From: Limnohabitans parvus II-B4
GTDB taxonomy: Bacteria; Pseudomonadota; Gammaproteobacteria; Burkholderiales; Burkholderiaceae_C
Direction of reading: 5' to 3'
NCBI RefSeq assembly: GCF_003063455.1
Contig: NZ_NESN01000004.1
Coordinates: 248,001 to 312,000 of the forward strand
Length of the DNA: 64,000 nt
The notes below the pieces were generated by a model. That model saw nothing but the letters and a program-made list of their open reading frames with translations. It did no database searches and had not been told where the DNA came from. Positions 38,299 to 48,291 of the stretch are shown one piece after another; within the stretch, counting starts at the first letter, position 1; each line of letters begins with the position of its first letter. The position numbers and the translations under genes were made by a program.

Positions 38299-40572
38299 AT
38301 GAAATTTCGCTTTCCCATCGTCATCATTGACGAAGACTACCGCTCCGAAAACACATCGGGCCTGGGCATTCGGGCTTTGGCCGATGCAATCATCAGCGAA
38401 GGTTTCGAAGTTCTGGGTGTGACCAGTTACGGCGACTTGTCTCAGTTTGCGCAGCAGCAAAGCCGTGCCAGCGCGTTCATCTTGTCGATCGACGACGAAG
38501 AGTTCTCGCCAGGCCCTGATCTGGACCCTGCGGTGATCAACCTGCGGGCCTTCATTGATGAAGTGCGTCGCAAAAATGCTGACGTGCCGATCTACATTTA
38601 TGGCGAGACCAAAACATCGCGCCATTTGCCCAACGACATCCTGCGCGAGCTGCACGGCTTTATACACATGTTTGAAGACACGCCCGAGTTTGTGGCGCGT
38701 CACATCATCCGCGAAGCCAAGAGCTATCTCGAAGGCGTGCAGCCCCCATTCTTTAAAGCATTGCTCGATTACGCCGAAGACGGCTCATATTCGTGGCACT
38801 GCCCGGGCCACTCGGGGGGCGTGGCTTTTTTGAAGAGCCCAGTGGGCCAGATGTACCACCAGTTTTATGGCGAAAACATGCTGCGCGCCGACGTGTGCAA
38901 CGCGGTGGAAGAACTGGGCCAGTTGCTGGACCACAACGGTGCCATTGGCGAGAGCGAGCGCAACGCCGCCCGCATCTTCAATGCCGACCACTGTTTCTTC
39001 GTGACCAACGGCACCAGCACTTCCAACAAAATCGTCTGGCACCACACCGTGGCGCCTGGTGACGTGGTGGTGGTGGACCGCAATTGCCACAAATCCATCT
39101 TGCACGCGATCATCATGACCGGCGCGATTCCGGTTTTCATGAAGCCCACACGCAACCATTTCGGCATCATTGGGCCCATCCCCAAAAGCGAGTTCGAGCC
39201 TTCAGCCATCATGGCCAAGATCAAGGCCAACCCTTTGCTCAAGGGCGTGGACCCGAAAAAGGTCAAGCCGCGTGTGATGACCCTCACGCAGTCCACCTAC
39301 GACGGCGTTTTGTACAACACCGAAACCATCAAGAGCATGCTGGATGGCTATGTGGAAAACCTGCACTTTGATGAAGCCTGGTTGCCGCATGCTGCTTTCC
39401 ACCCGTTTTATGGTCCTTATCATTCGATGGGCAAAAAGCGCGCACGGCCGAAAGAGTCGATGGTGTACGCCACGCAATCTATCCACAAGTTGTTGGCAGG
39501 TATCAGTCAGGCCAGCCATGTGTTGGTGCAAGACGCACAAAACACCAAGCTCGACCGCCCGCTGTTCAATGAGGCATACCTGATGCACACGTCGACCAGC
39601 CCGCAGTACAGCATCATTGCCAGCTGCGATGTGGCGGCCGCCATGATGGAGCCACCCGGTGGTACTGCGCTGGTGGAAGAAAGCATTGCCGAAGCGTTGG
39701 ATTTCCGCCGCGCCATGCGAAAAATCGATGCCGAGTACGGCAAAGACTGGTGGTTCAAGGTTTGGGGCCCTGAGAAGTTTGCCGAAGAAGGCATTGGCCG
39801 AGCTGATGACTGGATCTTGCGCAATGATCCGCGTAAGAAAACCAGCAAATGGCATGGTTTCGGTCAGCAACTGGCCGATGGCTTCAACATGCTGGACCCG
39901 ATCAAGTCGACCATCGTCACGCCAGGCCTGGATCTGGATGGCAAGTTTGACAAGACTGGTATTCCGGCATCGATCGTCAGCAAGTTTTTGACCGAGCACG
40001 GTGTGGTGGTCGAAAAAACTGGCCTCTACAGCTTCTTCATCATGTTCACCATCGGCATCACCAAGGGCCGCTGGAACACGCTGTTGACTGCTTTGCAGCA
40101 GTTCAAGGACGAGTACGCCAAGAACCAGCCGATGTGGAAAATCATGCCGGAGTTCTGCCAGAAGCACCCGCGCTATGAGCGCATGGGCCTGCGTGACCTG
40201 TGCCAGCACGTGCACGAGATGTACGCCAAGTACGATATTGCCCGCTTGACCACCGAGATGTATTTGTCGGACTTGGCACCTGCCATGCGCCCTTCAGACG
40301 CTTATGCCCACATTGCGCAGCGCAAGACCGAGCGCGTGGAAATCGACCACCTGGAAGGTCGCATCACCGTGGGCCTGGTCACACCTTACCCACCGGGCAT
40401 TCCACTGTTGATTCCCGGCGAAGTCTTCAACAAGAAGATCGTGGACTACCTCAAGTTCGCTCGCGAGTTCAACGAAAAGTGCCCTGGCTTTGAGACCGAT
40501 ATCCACGGTTTGGTGGAAATTAAAGACGACGATGGCAAGAAGCGGTACTTTGCGGATTGCGTGAAGGCTTAA
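38299..40572 (+). CDS. Arginine/lysine/ornithine decarboxylase
   Basis: Fold-type I PLP decarboxylase of 757 residues with an N-terminal response-regulator-like wing (about 1-130), the PLP domain with Lys397 in ATQSIHKLLAGISQASH, and the C-terminal domain (GRITVGLVTPYPPGIPLLIPGE). These enzymes make agmatine, cadaverine or putrescine with CO2. The family does not allow the substrate to be told by eye; similarity is to the biodegradative arginine/lysine group. It stands alone, with a strong hairpin and a terminator after it. Confidence 0.9.
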   Translation: MKFRFPIVIIDEDYRSENTSGLGIRALADAIISEGFEVLGVTSYGDLSQFAQQQSRASAFILSIDDEEFSPGPDLDPAVINLRAFIDEVRRKNADVPIYIYGETKTSRHLPNDILRELHGFIHMFEDTPEFVARHIIREAKSYLEGVQPPFFKALLDYAEDGSYSWHCPGHSGGVAFLKSPVGQMYHQFYGENMLRADVCNAVEELGQLLDHNGAIGESERNAARIFNADHCFFVTNGTSTSNKIVWHHTVAPGDVVVVDRNCHKSILHAIIMTGAIPVFMKPTRNHFGIIGPIPKSEFEPSAIMAKIKANPLLKGVDPKKVKPRVMTLTQSTYDGVLYNTETIKSMLDGYVENLHFDEAWLPHAAFHPFYGPYHSMGKKRARPKESMVYATQSIHKLLAGISQASHVLVQDAQNTKLDRPLFNEAYLMHTSTSPQYSIIASCDVAAAMMEPPGGTALVEESIAEALDFRRAMRKIDAEYGKDWWFKVWGPEKFAEEGIGRADDWILRNDPRKKTSKWHGFGQQLADGFNMLDPIKSTIVTPGLDLDGKFDKTGIPASIVSKFLTEHGVVVEKTGLYSFFIMFTIGITKGRWNTLLTALQQFKDEYAKNQPMWKIMPEFCQKHPRYERMGLRDLCQHVHEMYAKYDIARLTTEMYLSDLAPAMRPSDAYAHIAQRKTERVEIDHLEGRITVGLVTPYPPGIPLLIPGEVFNKKIVDYLKFAREFNEKCPGFETDIHGLVEIKDDDGKKRYFADCVKA

Positions 40573-40614
40573 GGCATTTGCGGTGGGTTTTTGCCTCTTG
40601 GGTCCGAGGGGAGG

Positions 40615-40698
40615 GCAGGTGAGTTGGGGCCCTGTGCGGGGGCTCAGAGGCGCTTCGCTTTGCCACATCGCCCCCGCACAGGGCCCCAACTCACCTGC
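40615..40698. repeat. Perfect 29-bp inverted repeat with 26-nt loop
   Basis: Left arm 40615-40643 and right arm 40670-40698 are exact reverse complements (left arm core GAGTTGGGGCCCTGTGCGGG). The loop carries GGCG/CGCTTTGCC-like bases that could form a small nested hairpin. It begins 42 nt after the decarboxylase stop. Confidence 0.92.
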
Positions 40699-40705
40699 GG
40701 GGGAG

Positions 40706-40741
40706 AATTGAAAAAAGCGGGTTTCGCCGCTTTTTTCAATT
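40706..40741 (+). terminator. Intrinsic terminator after the decarboxylase
   Basis: AATTGAAAAAAGCGG and its complement around GTTTCG: a 15-bp stem with internal A/T runs, so it can work on both strands. It directly follows the large inverted repeat. Confidence 0.82.
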
Positions 40742-40840
40742 TCAGCGCATGGTTTTTTTTAGCCATATTTGACGACCTTGGCTTTGACTTTTGTCGTGTC
40801 CAACGATGTCTGCGATCGAAGGCGCATGCCTTGGCTGTAT

Positions 40841-40868
40841 TGGATACCCGCGTGCGCGGGTATGACAG
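40841..40868. repeat. REP-like palindrome, family 1, copy e
   Basis: Stem ATACCCGC (40844-40851) / GCGGGTAT (40856-40863), loop GTGC, followed by GACAGA. It matches copies a and b at 18.7 kb, in inverted orientation. Confidence 0.75.
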
Positions 40869-41041
40869 AGGATATTTCTCGAGACAGACCAGTCGCCACT
40901 TAGCCTGGGGTGAGGCGGGCGCTGAACCGGGCGATTTGGCGAGCGAAGCGAGTTATGAGCCCGGGCAGCGCCTGCCTCAGCTCAGGCGGTTTTTGCAGAA
41001 GCTGAAGCCTGGCTTGAAAAGCTTCAGCCCATGACAAAGTA

Positions 41042-41857
41042 TCAAGCCGCAGCCGCTGGCTCCGCAATCCCACCGACCACCTGGCTGAAACCACCGTCCA
41101 CATAAGTGATCTCAGCGGTCACACCAGCGGCCAAATCGCTCAACAAGAACGCAGCCACATTGCCCACATCGTCAATGGTCACGTTGCGGCGAATCGGCGA
41201 GGCTTCGGCCACCACCGACAAAATTTTGCCAAAACCCTTGATGCCGCTGGCGGCCAGCGTCTTGATGGGGCCGGCCGAAATGCCGTTGGCTCGCAGGCCA
41301 CGGTTCTGGCTGCCCAGCGACTCGGCCAGGTAACGCACCGACGCTTCCAGACTGGCCTTGGCCAAGCCCATGGTGTTGTAGTTGGGCACGGTGCGGATCG
41401 CACCCAGATACGTCAGGGTCAGCACGGCCGCCTTGTCGTTCAGGTAGGGCAGGGCAGCCTTGGCCATGGCGGGGAAGCTGTAGGCACTGATGTCGTGGGC
41501 AATTTTGAAGCCTTCGCGGGACAGACCGTCTAGGAAATCTCCGGCGATGGCTTCGCGCGGGGCATAACCAATCGCGTGCACAAAGCCGTCGATCTTGGGC
41601 CAGGTGGCCGACAAGTCGGTGAACAGCTTTTCGATTTGTTCGTCGCTGCCCACGTCGCAGTCAAAAATCAGCTTGGAGCCAAAGTCGGCCGCGAATTCGG
41701 TGATGCGGTCCTTGAAACGCTCGCCCACGTAACTGAAAGCCAGTTCGGCCCCTTGCTCGTGGCAAGCCTTGGCGATGCCATAGGCGATCGAGCGGTTGGA
41801 CAACACGCCGGTGATCAACAGCTTTTTGCCTGACAGAAATCCTGTTTTTGTAGTCAT
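41042..41857 (-). CDS. fabI: Enoyl-ACP reductase FabI
   Basis: Short-chain dehydrogenase-like reductase of 271 residues that carries out the last, NADH-dependent step of each fatty-acid elongation round. Active-site residues are in place: Tyr150, Tyr160 and Lys167 (Y-x6-K in [15 protein letters not shown]), with the FabI-type cofactor motif [13 protein letters not shown] at 41857 is preceded by AGGAG at good distance; the longer frame lacks this. It is divergent from yejA with 37 bp between starts. Confidence 0.96.
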   Translation of the reverse strand: MTTKTGFLSGKKLLITGVLSNRSIAYGIAKACHEQGAELAFSYVGERFKDRITEFAADFGSKLIFDCDVGSDEQIEKLFTDLSATWPKIDGFVHAIGYAPREAIAGDFLDGLSREGFKIAHDISAYSFPAMAKAALPYLNDKAAVLTLTYLGAIRTVPNYNTMGLAKASLEASVRYLAESLGSQNRGLRANGISAGPIKTLAASGIKGFGKILSVVAEASPIRRNVTIDDVGNVAAFLLSDLAAGVTAEITYVDGGFSQVVGGIAEPAAAA

Positions 41858-41894
41858 GTCTTCAACTCCTGGAAAATGTGTGCAGAATTGTCGC

Positions 41895-43814
41895 ATGCGA
41901 AGACCCATGGCCCGATTTTGGACAAACTGCTTGCTGGCCCTCGGGCTCTGGACGACAGCCACGGCGTGGGCGGCGCACGCTTATGCGCAGTTTGGTGACA
42001 TCCGCTACCCCGCAGGTTTTGCGAATTTCTCGTATGTGAACCCCGCTGCACCCAAAGGCGGCGAGATCATTTTGGTGCCCCCCACGCGCCAGTCCAATTT
42101 CGACAAGTACAACCCCTTCACCCTCAAAGGCAGCGCACCCCCTTCCATGCTGGCCATGATGTTCGACACCTTGCTGGTGGGCAACATGGACGAGCCGACC
42201 ACGGCTTATGGCTTGCTGGCTTCGGACACTCAGGTGTCGGCTGACCGCATGTCGGTGACATTTCAGATCCACCCCCAGGCCCGCTTTCACAACGGAGACC
42301 CCGTGCTGGCCGCCGATGTGCGCCACTCTTTTGAACGCCTGACCAGCAAGCAGGCCGCACCGCAGTACCGCACTTATTTTGGCGAGGTCAAGGCCGCCAC
42401 TGTATTGGGTGAGCGCAGCATCCGCTTTGATTTTGTGCGGCCCAACAGTGAACTGCCTTTGATCGTGGGCAGCTTGCCCGTGTTCAGCCAAAAATGGGGC
42501 CTGCAAGGCAACGCGCACAAGCCGCTGGACCAAATGGTCATGGACATCCCGATTTCGTCGGGGCCTTACCGCATCGGTCCAGTGCAGTTTGGCAAAGACA
42601 TCACGTATGTGCGCGACCTGGCTTATTGGGCCAAAGACCTGAACGTGCGCAAGGGTCTGTTCAACTTCGACCGCATCACCTACAAAATTTACAAGGACAG
42701 CACAGCGCAGCTCGAAGCCTTCAAGGCGGGCGAGTTCGATTACATGCAGTCGTTCATTGCGCGGGAATGGGCCAGGGCCTTCACGGGCCGGGCATTTGAT
42801 CGAGGCGAACTGATCAAGGCCGAGTTGCCGCATGGCAATGCGGGCGACTTTCAGGGTTTTCAGTTCAACCTGCGCCGAGACAAGTTCAAGGATGTGCGTG
42901 TGCGCCAAGCGATTGCTTTGGCCATGGACTTTGAATGGTTGAACCGCCAGCTGTTTTACAACGCCTACAGCCGTGTGCGTGGCTATTTCGTGGCCAGTGA
43001 CTTCGAAGCCAAAGGCCGACCCGGCCCCGATGAATTGGCCTTGCTGCAGCCTTTGAGGGCCAAGTTGCCTGCGGCCGTGTTCGAGCAAGACGTGCCCTTG
43101 CCCCCCAAGACGGATTTGGCCATGGACGCGGGCCACAGCTTGCGCGACCACCTGCGCCAAGCCCGTGATTTGCTCAATGATGCGGGCTGGACTTACCGCG
43201 ACGGCGCTTTGCGCAATGCCAACGGACAGGCGCTGACACTCGAATTTCTGGACAGCTCGGGCTCCATGGGGCGCGTGGTCACACCCTTTGCCAAGAACCT
43301 CGAAAAGCTGGGTATTCAGGTGCAATACAAAGTGATCGACTTCGCCCTGTTGCAAAAGCGCATGGACGTGTTTGACTTTGACATCGTCAGCAATCGCACC
43401 GTGGGCAGCGAAGCGCCTGGCACCGAGTTGCTGGAGCGCTTTGGCAGCAAGTCTGCCGATGTGGAGGGTTCGGGCAATGTGTTGGGCCTGAAGGATCCGG
43501 CTGTCGATGCCTTGCTCGACAAAGCCGTGAGCGCCACCACCCGGCCGGAACTGGTCACGAGCTTGCGTGCGCTGGACCGTGTTTTGCGACATGGCCATTA
43601 TGTGGTGCCGCACTGGTATGGCGCGGTGCACCGTGTGTCCTGGCGTGCTGCGGCTTTTGACCGGCCTGCCACCTTGCCCCGGTATTACCAACCAGAAGCC
43701 TTGGTGACTTCGGTTTGGTGGTCCAGGTCGGCGGGCGCAACTACTCACACCTTTGCTGCACCGGTGTCATCAACCACCCCCGTCGGCAAGGACGCGTTCA
43801 AGAAAGGCCCTTGA
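41895..43814 (+). CDS. yejA: Peptide ABC transporter binding protein, YejA type
   Basis: Extracytoplasmic solute-binding protein, family 5, of about 639 residues. A signal peptide ([14 protein letters not shown]) is followed by a YejA-like start of the mature protein ([28 protein letters not shown]). YejA-type proteins bind microcin C-like peptides and oligopeptides. Start choice lies between ATG 41895 and ATG 41907. It is first of four genes in the usual A-B-E-F order, spaced 3 nt or overlapping. Confidence 0.9.
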   Translation: MRRPMARFWTNCLLALGLWTTATAWAAHAYAQFGDIRYPAGFANFSYVNPAAPKGGEIILVPPTRQSNFDKYNPFTLKGSAPPSMLAMMFDTLLVGNMDEPTTAYGLLASDTQVSADRMSVTFQIHPQARFHNGDPVLAADVRHSFERLTSKQAAPQYRTYFGEVKAATVLGERSIRFDFVRPNSELPLIVGSLPVFSQKWGLQGNAHKPLDQMVMDIPISSGPYRIGPVQFGKDITYVRDLAYWAKDLNVRKGLFNFDRITYKIYKDSTAQLEAFKAGEFDYMQSFIAREWARAFTGRAFDRGELIKAELPHGNAGDFQGFQFNLRRDKFKDVRVRQAIALAMDFEWLNRQLFYNAYSRVRGYFVASDFEAKGRPGPDELALLQPLRAKLPAAVFEQDVPLPPKTDLAMDAGHSLRDHLRQARDLLNDAGWTYRDGALRNANGQALTLEFLDSSGSMGRVVTPFAKNLEKLGIQVQYKVIDFALLQKRMDVFDFDIVSNRTVGSEAPGTELLERFGSKSADVEGSGNVLGLKDPAVDALLDKAVSATTRPELVTSLRALDRVLRHGHYVVPHWYGAVHRVSWRAAAFDRPATLPRYYQPEALVTSVWWSRSAGATTHTFAAPVSSTTPVGKDAFKKGP

Positions 43815-43817
43815 TCC

Positions 43818-44855
43818 ATGTTGGCCTACATATTAAAGCGCTTGTTGTTGATGGTCCCGACCTTGTTCGGGGTCTTGCTGATGACTTTTGCGGTGATCCA
43901 GTTTGTGCCCGGTGGGCCGGTGGAGCAAATGGTGGCCCAACTGCAGGGGCGCGACACGGGCGGGGAGGGCGCCGCTGCCGCAGGCAGTGGCTACCGCGGC
44001 CGTCAGGGGGTGGACGCCGCGCGCATTGCCGAGATCAAAACGCTCTATGGTTTTGACAAGCCACCCACTGAGCGTTTCTGGATGATGCTCAAACAGTTTG
44101 CGCAGTTTGATCTGGGCAAAAGCTTTTTCTATCCCAAAGACGTCTGGAGCCTGATCAAGGAAAAACTGCCGGTCTCGATCAGCCTGGGTTTGTGGACGTT
44201 TTTCCTGAGCTATCTGGTATCGGTGCCTTTGGGCATTGCCAAGGCGGTGCGGGCAGGCACTCGTTTTGACACCCTGACCAGTTTGCTGGTGCTGGTGGGT
44301 TATGCGATTCCGGGCTTTGTGTTGGGTGTGGCTTTGCTGGTGATTTTTGGCGGGCAGTTGCAGTGGTTCCCGCTGAGGGGGCTGACTTCGTCCAACTGGG
44401 AACAGCTCAGCTGGGGTGCCAAGGTGGTCGATTATTTGTGGCACATCGCCTTGCCGGTCACGGCCAGTGTGCTGGGCTCTTTTGCGGTCATCACCATGCT
44501 GACCAAAAACGCGTTCCTCGAAGAAATCCGCAAGCAATATGTGTTGACGGCCCGAGCCAAAGGCTTGAGTGAAAACCGCGTGCTGTACCGCCATGTCATG
44601 CGCAATGCGCTGATTCCCTTGGTCACGGGTTTTCCTGCGGCGTTCATCGGCGCATTTTTCACGGGCTCTTTGTTGATCGAAACCTTGTTTTCGCTCGATG
44701 GTCTGGGTTTGCTCAGCTATGAATCGGTCATCCGGCGCGATTACCCGGTGGTGTTGGGCACCTTGTATTTGTTCACGCTGATCGGGCTGGTCACCAAGCT
44801 GGTCAGCGACCTTTGTTATTTGTGGGTGGACCCGCGTGTGAAGTTCGACCAATGA
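43818..44855 (+). CDS. yejB: Peptide ABC transporter permease, YejB type
   Basis: Inner-membrane permease of 345 residues with six predicted helices. The N-terminus MLAYILKRLLLMVPTLFGV and the EAA-like loop LTARAKGLSENRVLYRHVMRNA mark the DppB/OppB/YejB group. A long periplasmic loop after helix 1 with GRDTGGEGAAAA is YejB-like. Start is 3 nt after yejA; the end overlaps yejE by 4 nt. Confidence 0.93.
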   Translation: MLAYILKRLLLMVPTLFGVLLMTFAVIQFVPGGPVEQMVAQLQGRDTGGEGAAAAGSGYRGRQGVDAARIAEIKTLYGFDKPPTERFWMMLKQFAQFDLGKSFFYPKDVWSLIKEKLPVSISLGLWTFFLSYLVSVPLGIAKAVRAGTRFDTLTSLLVLVGYAIPGFVLGVALLVIFGGQLQWFPLRGLTSSNWEQLSWGAKVVDYLWHIALPVTASVLGSFAVITMLTKNAFLEEIRKQYVLTARAKGLSENRVLYRHVMRNALIPLVTGFPAAFIGAFFTGSLLIETLFSLDGLGLLSYESVIRRDYPVVLGTLYLFTLIGLVTKLVSDLCYLWVDPRVKFDQ

Positions 44856-45907
44856 GCGCATCAGTGACTCCCTTCTCGTCTGCTCAGGCCTCGCCCACGG
44901 CCCGGGCCTGGCAGCGTTTCAAGCGCAACCGCCTGGGTTGGTACAGCCTCCTTGTTTTCATGACCTTGTTCGTGCTCAGCCTGGGAGCCGAGTTCTTGTC
45001 GAACGACAAACCTCTGGTGGTGCGCTTTCAGGGGCAGTGGTACTTTCCGGTGGTGCAGACCTTGCCCGAAAAATTGTTTGGTGGCGACTTTGAAACCCCA
45101 GCCGATTACCTGGATCCTTTCATACAGCAGCAACTGCGCAAGGATTCCAACTGGGCGTTGCAAGCGCCCAACCCTTACCACCACAGCACACTCGATTACT
45201 TTGCCCCCTTGCCCAATCCGGCGCCACCCAGCACTCGCAACTGGCTGGGCACCGACGACCGGGGCCGTGATGTGCTGGCGCGTTTGCTCTATGGGTTCAG
45301 GGTCTCGGTGCTGTTTGCGCTGGCCCTGACGCTGTTTGGTGTTTTGCTGGGCGTGTTGACCGGGGCCGTGCAGGGCTTTTTTGTGGGCAAGACCGACCTG
45401 GTTTTTCAGCGCTTCATCGAAATCTGGAGCGCCATGCCCGAGCTGTATTTGCTCATCATCTTCTCGGCGGTGTTCGAGCCCAGCGTGGGCTTGTTGCTGG
45501 TATTGCTCAGCCTGTTTGGCTGGATGGGCTTGTCCGACTACGTGCGGGCCGAGTTTTTGCGCAACCGCCAACTCGACTACGTCAAGTCGGCTCGGGCACT
45601 GGGTCTTGGGCACTGGCAAATCATGTGGCGGCATGTGCTGCCCAACAGCATGACCCCGGTGGTGACCTTTTTACCCTTCCGCATGAGTGGCGCCATTCTG
45701 GCTTTGACCTCGTTGGATTTTCTGGGCCTGGGTGTGCCACCCGGCACGCCCTCATTGGGTGAGCTGCTGTCGCAGGGCAAAAACAACATCGACGCTTGGT
45801 GGATTTCGATCTCCACCTTTGGTGTGTTGGTGGTGACCTTGCTGCTGCTGACCTTCATGGGCGATGCCTTGCGCGACGCCCTGGACCCCCGAAAGGCCAA
45901 CGCATGA
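44852..45907 (+). CDS. yejE: Peptide ABC transporter permease, YejE type
   Basis: Permease of 351 residues, partner of YejB. There is one N-terminal helix, a long periplasmic segment of about 110 residues carrying WYFPVVQTLPEK and NWLGTDDRGRDVLAR, then five helices with the EAA loop VKSARALGLGHWQIMWRHVL. ATG at 44852 overlaps the yejB stop, and yejF overlaps by 4 nt, so all four genes are coupled. Confidence 0.93.
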   Translation: MSASVTPFSSAQASPTARAWQRFKRNRLGWYSLLVFMTLFVLSLGAEFLSNDKPLVVRFQGQWYFPVVQTLPEKLFGGDFETPADYLDPFIQQQLRKDSNWALQAPNPYHHSTLDYFAPLPNPAPPSTRNWLGTDDRGRDVLARLLYGFRVSVLFALALTLFGVLLGVLTGAVQGFFVGKTDLVFQRFIEIWSAMPELYLLIIFSAVFEPSVGLLLVLLSLFGWMGLSDYVRAEFLRNRQLDYVKSARALGLGHWQIMWRHVLPNSMTPVVTFLPFRMSGAILALTSLDFLGLGVPPGTPSLGELLSQGKNNIDAWWISISTFGVLVVTLLLLTFMGDALRDALDPRKANA

Positions 45908-47502
45908 GTACGCCCTTGCTTCAATTGCGCGACTTGAGAGTGTCCTTTGGCGACACCGAGGTGGTGCACGGTATCAACCTGAGCATCCACCCTGGTCAGC
46001 GTTGTGCGCTGGTGGGCGAGTCGGGCTCGGGCAAGTCGGTCACGGCTTTGTCGGTATTGCGTCTGCTGGAGTCGGCACAACTGCGTGGGCAGGTGTTGTG
46101 GCAAGGGCGCGATTTGCTACAACAGTCACCCGCTGAGATGACGCGCATCCGTGGCGATGACATCGCCATGATTTTTCAGGAGCCGATGACCGCACTCAAC
46201 CCCCTGATGACGGTGGGGCAGCAAATCTCTGAAGTGCTGCAGCTTAAAAAAATGTGGCGTCGCCAAGAGGCCGATCAACGGGCCGAGGCGCTGTTGGCCG
46301 AAACCGGTATCGATGACCCGCACCGCCGATTTGGCGCTTACCCGCATCAGCTGTCGGGTGGTCAAAGGCAACGCGCCATGATGGCCATGGCTTTGGCGTC
46401 CGAGCCCAAGCTGCTGCTGGCCGATGAACCCACTACCGCGCTGGACGCCAGCTTGCGTTTGCAAATGCTGAATTTGCTGGCCGATTTGCAGGCCAAGACG
46501 GGCATGGCCGTGCTCTTGATCACCCACGACCTGGCCTTGGTGCGTCACTTTGCAGACCATGTGGCGGTCATGGAAAAAGGCTATTTGGTGGAGCAGGGGC
46601 CCTTGGCCGAGTTGTTTGCACGGCCGCAGCACCCTTACACGCAAAAGCTGCTGGACAGCCGCCCGAGCCGGGAGGGGCTGGTTCCGGTGAGGGCAGACCG
46701 GGCCGAGTCACTGCTGCAAGCCCAAGGGCTGCGCGTGCGTTACCCCATGAACTTGCCTGGTTTGCGGGGATGGTTCCAAAAAGACCACTTCACCGCTGTC
46801 CAGGCGGCAGATTTCCAGATCGAGGCTGGCACGACCTTGGGGGTCATGGGTGAATCGGGTTCGGGTAAATCCAGTTTGGCGCAAGCGGTGCTGGGCTTGA
46901 TCCCGTTTGAAGGCGGGCTGTCTTTTGGCGATCAAACGTGGCAAAACTCGCCCGCCCGGGACAAGGCGCTGCGGCAACGCGTGCAGGTGGTATTTCAAGA
47001 CCCCTATGGCAGCCTTTCGCCCCGAATGACGGTGGGCGAAATCGTTTCGGAGGGTTTGCGCCTGCACCAGCCGCAAGCGCTTGAATCCCAAATTGAGGCC
47101 TGTGTTTTGGCCACTTTGGCTGAAGTGGGGCTGAGTACTGCGGATTTTCCGGATTTGCTCAACCGCTATCCGCACTCTTTTTCAGGGGGGCAAAGGCAGC
47201 GCATGGCCTTGGCTCGGGCCTTGGTGGTCGAGCCCGATCTGTTGGTGCTGGACGAACCGACCAGCGCTTTGGATGTGACGGTGCAAAAGCAAATATTGAA
47301 ATTACTGCAGGATTTGCAAAAAACGCGGTCGATTGCTTATTTGTTGATTACCCACGATATCGATGTTTTACGGGCCATGGCCCACCAAGTGATGGTGCTG
47401 CAGGCCGGGCAAATCATGGAGGCAGGCACGGCGGATCAGGTTCTGTACCAACCGCGTCACGCTTACACCCGCACTTTGCTGGAGGCCTTTCCAAATGCGT
47501 GA
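45904..47502 (+). CDS. yejF: Peptide ABC transporter ATPase, YejF type
   Basis: Fused double ATPase of 532 residues. Walker A motifs are GESGSGKS at 38-45 and 316-323, each with LSGGQRQR or FSGGQRQR signatures and LLADEPTTALD / LVLDEPTSALD Walker B. Fusion of the DppD and DppF-like halves is the normal form of YejF. It powers YejB/YejE. A 154-bp gap with a promoter-like site and a terminator follows before rimP. Confidence 0.93.
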   Translation: MSTPLLQLRDLRVSFGDTEVVHGINLSIHPGQRCALVGESGSGKSVTALSVLRLLESAQLRGQVLWQGRDLLQQSPAEMTRIRGDDIAMIFQEPMTALNPLMTVGQQISEVLQLKKMWRRQEADQRAEALLAETGIDDPHRRFGAYPHQLSGGQRQRAMMAMALASEPKLLLADEPTTALDASLRLQMLNLLADLQAKTGMAVLLITHDLALVRHFADHVAVMEKGYLVEQGPLAELFARPQHPYTQKLLDSRPSREGLVPVRADRAESLLQAQGLRVRYPMNLPGLRGWFQKDHFTAVQAADFQIEAGTTLGVMGESGSGKSSLAQAVLGLIPFEGGLSFGDQTWQNSPARDKALRQRVQVVFQDPYGSLSPRMTVGEIVSEGLRLHQPQALESQIEACVLATLAEVGLSTADFPDLLNRYPHSFSGGQRQRMALARALVVEPDLLVLDEPTSALDVTVQKQILKLLQDLQKTRSIAYLLITHDIDVLRAMAHQVMVLQAGQIMEAGTADQVLYQPRHAYTRTLLEAFPNA

Positions 47503-47566
47503 ACAGATTCACGCTAAACGGGGCTTCGTTTTCCTTAAAAATCACGCACTTAGCGCGTTTTTCGGC

Positions 47567-47572
47567 TAGAAT
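47567..47572 (+). promoter_or_regulatory. -10 candidate upstream of rimP-nusA-infB
   Basis: TAGAAT in GGCTAGAATACTGG, with no good -35. Transcription would start near 47579, only about 10 nt before the terminator hairpin at 47588. Confidence 0.4.
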
Positions 47573-47587
47573 ACTGGCTTCACGACC

Positions 47588-47619
47588 AAACGGGCGGGTT
47601 TTCACCGCCCGTTTTTTTT
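47588..47619 (+). terminator. Terminator or attenuator ahead of rimP
   Basis: AAACGGGCGG pairs with CCGCCCGTTT around a 7-nt loop, ending in eight T. It ends 37 nt before the rimP start. It either ends the yej transcript or attenuates the nusA operon. Confidence 0.85.
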
Positions 47620-47656
47620 GGGTCTTTCTTTTTTAACGTTGATATTCCGAAGCTCT

Positions 47657-48220
47657 GTGGCATTGCAGCAAATTGTTCAAGAAACCGTGACTGGACTGGG
47701 TTATGACCTGGTTGAGATTGACCGCACTGCGGGCGGATTGTTGCGCATCACCATCGATTTTCCGTGGCAGCCGGGCTCTGAGCTCTTTATCAACGTGGAA
47801 GACTGCGAAAAAGTCAATCGGCAACTTCAGTTTGCCCTTGAAGTCGATGGCGTTGCGTACAACCGGCTTGAGGTGTCCTCTCCCGGAATTGATCGCCCCT
47901 TGCGACACGAAAAAGATTTCGAGCGTTTTGTCGGTGAGTTGATCGACATCACCCTCAAAGCGCCTATGGGCGAAAACGCTGTCGGTCTGGTCAGTGCCAG
48001 CCGCAAAAAATTTCGAGGCACTCTAGAGCGGACAGCTGCGGGTGACGGTTGGCAAATCGTCTGGAGCGATGAGCCTGTGGGCAAGCCAGGTCAACGAATC
48101 AGTAAAAAACGCATCCCAGCACCTTTGAATGCGCTGGGTTTCGCATTGGATGAATTGCGCGAGGCCCGTTTGGCGCCCGTGGTGGATTTCAAAGGGCGCA
48201 AGCCAAAGGTTGAAACCTGA
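47657..48220 (+). CDS. rimP: Ribosome maturation factor RimP
   Basis: Protein of 187 residues that binds uS12 and helps 30S assembly. Two domains: alpha/beta N-terminal (about 1-85, VTGLGYDLVEIDRTAGGLLRITID and VSSPGIDRPL) and an SH3-like C-terminal part. GTG at 47657 gives the family N-terminus (ALQQIVQETV); the frame is open further up into the terminator region but that is not likely to be translated. It leads the classic rimP-nusA-infB order. Confidence 0.94.
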   Translation: MALQQIVQETVTGLGYDLVEIDRTAGGLLRITIDFPWQPGSELFINVEDCEKVNRQLQFALEVDGVAYNRLEVSSPGIDRPLRHEKDFERFVGELIDITLKAPMGENAVGLVSASRKKFRGTLERTAAGDGWQIVWSDEPVGKPGQRISKKRIPAPLNALGFALDELREARLAPVVDFKGRKPKVET

Positions 48221-48291
48221 CCTGGGTGTCGGGTTTTGAGCATTTATATCGGGTCTGAACCGCAGACCCAGTGGAACAGGAGAGTCAAGTC

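Larger units (their letters stand above)
40573..41041. other. Long intergenic region with hairpins, no gene
   Basis: A 469-bp gap between the convergent decarboxylase and fabI genes. It holds a perfect 29-bp inverted repeat, an intrinsic terminator, one REP-like palindrome and a small inverted repeat (GCTGAAGC/GCTTCAGC, 41001-41028). The open frames across it have atypical composition, no ribosome site and no recognisable family, so no gene is called. Confidence 0.75.

Noticed and set aside
40591..41034. 147-codon plus-strand frame in the decarboxylase-fabI gap
   Set aside because: It runs through the large inverted repeat, a terminator and a REP-like palindrome; composition is not gene-like and no ribosome site is present.
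41862..43748. 628-codon antisense frame across yejA
   Set aside because: Shadow of yejA, which has a signal peptide and clear family motifs on the plus strand.
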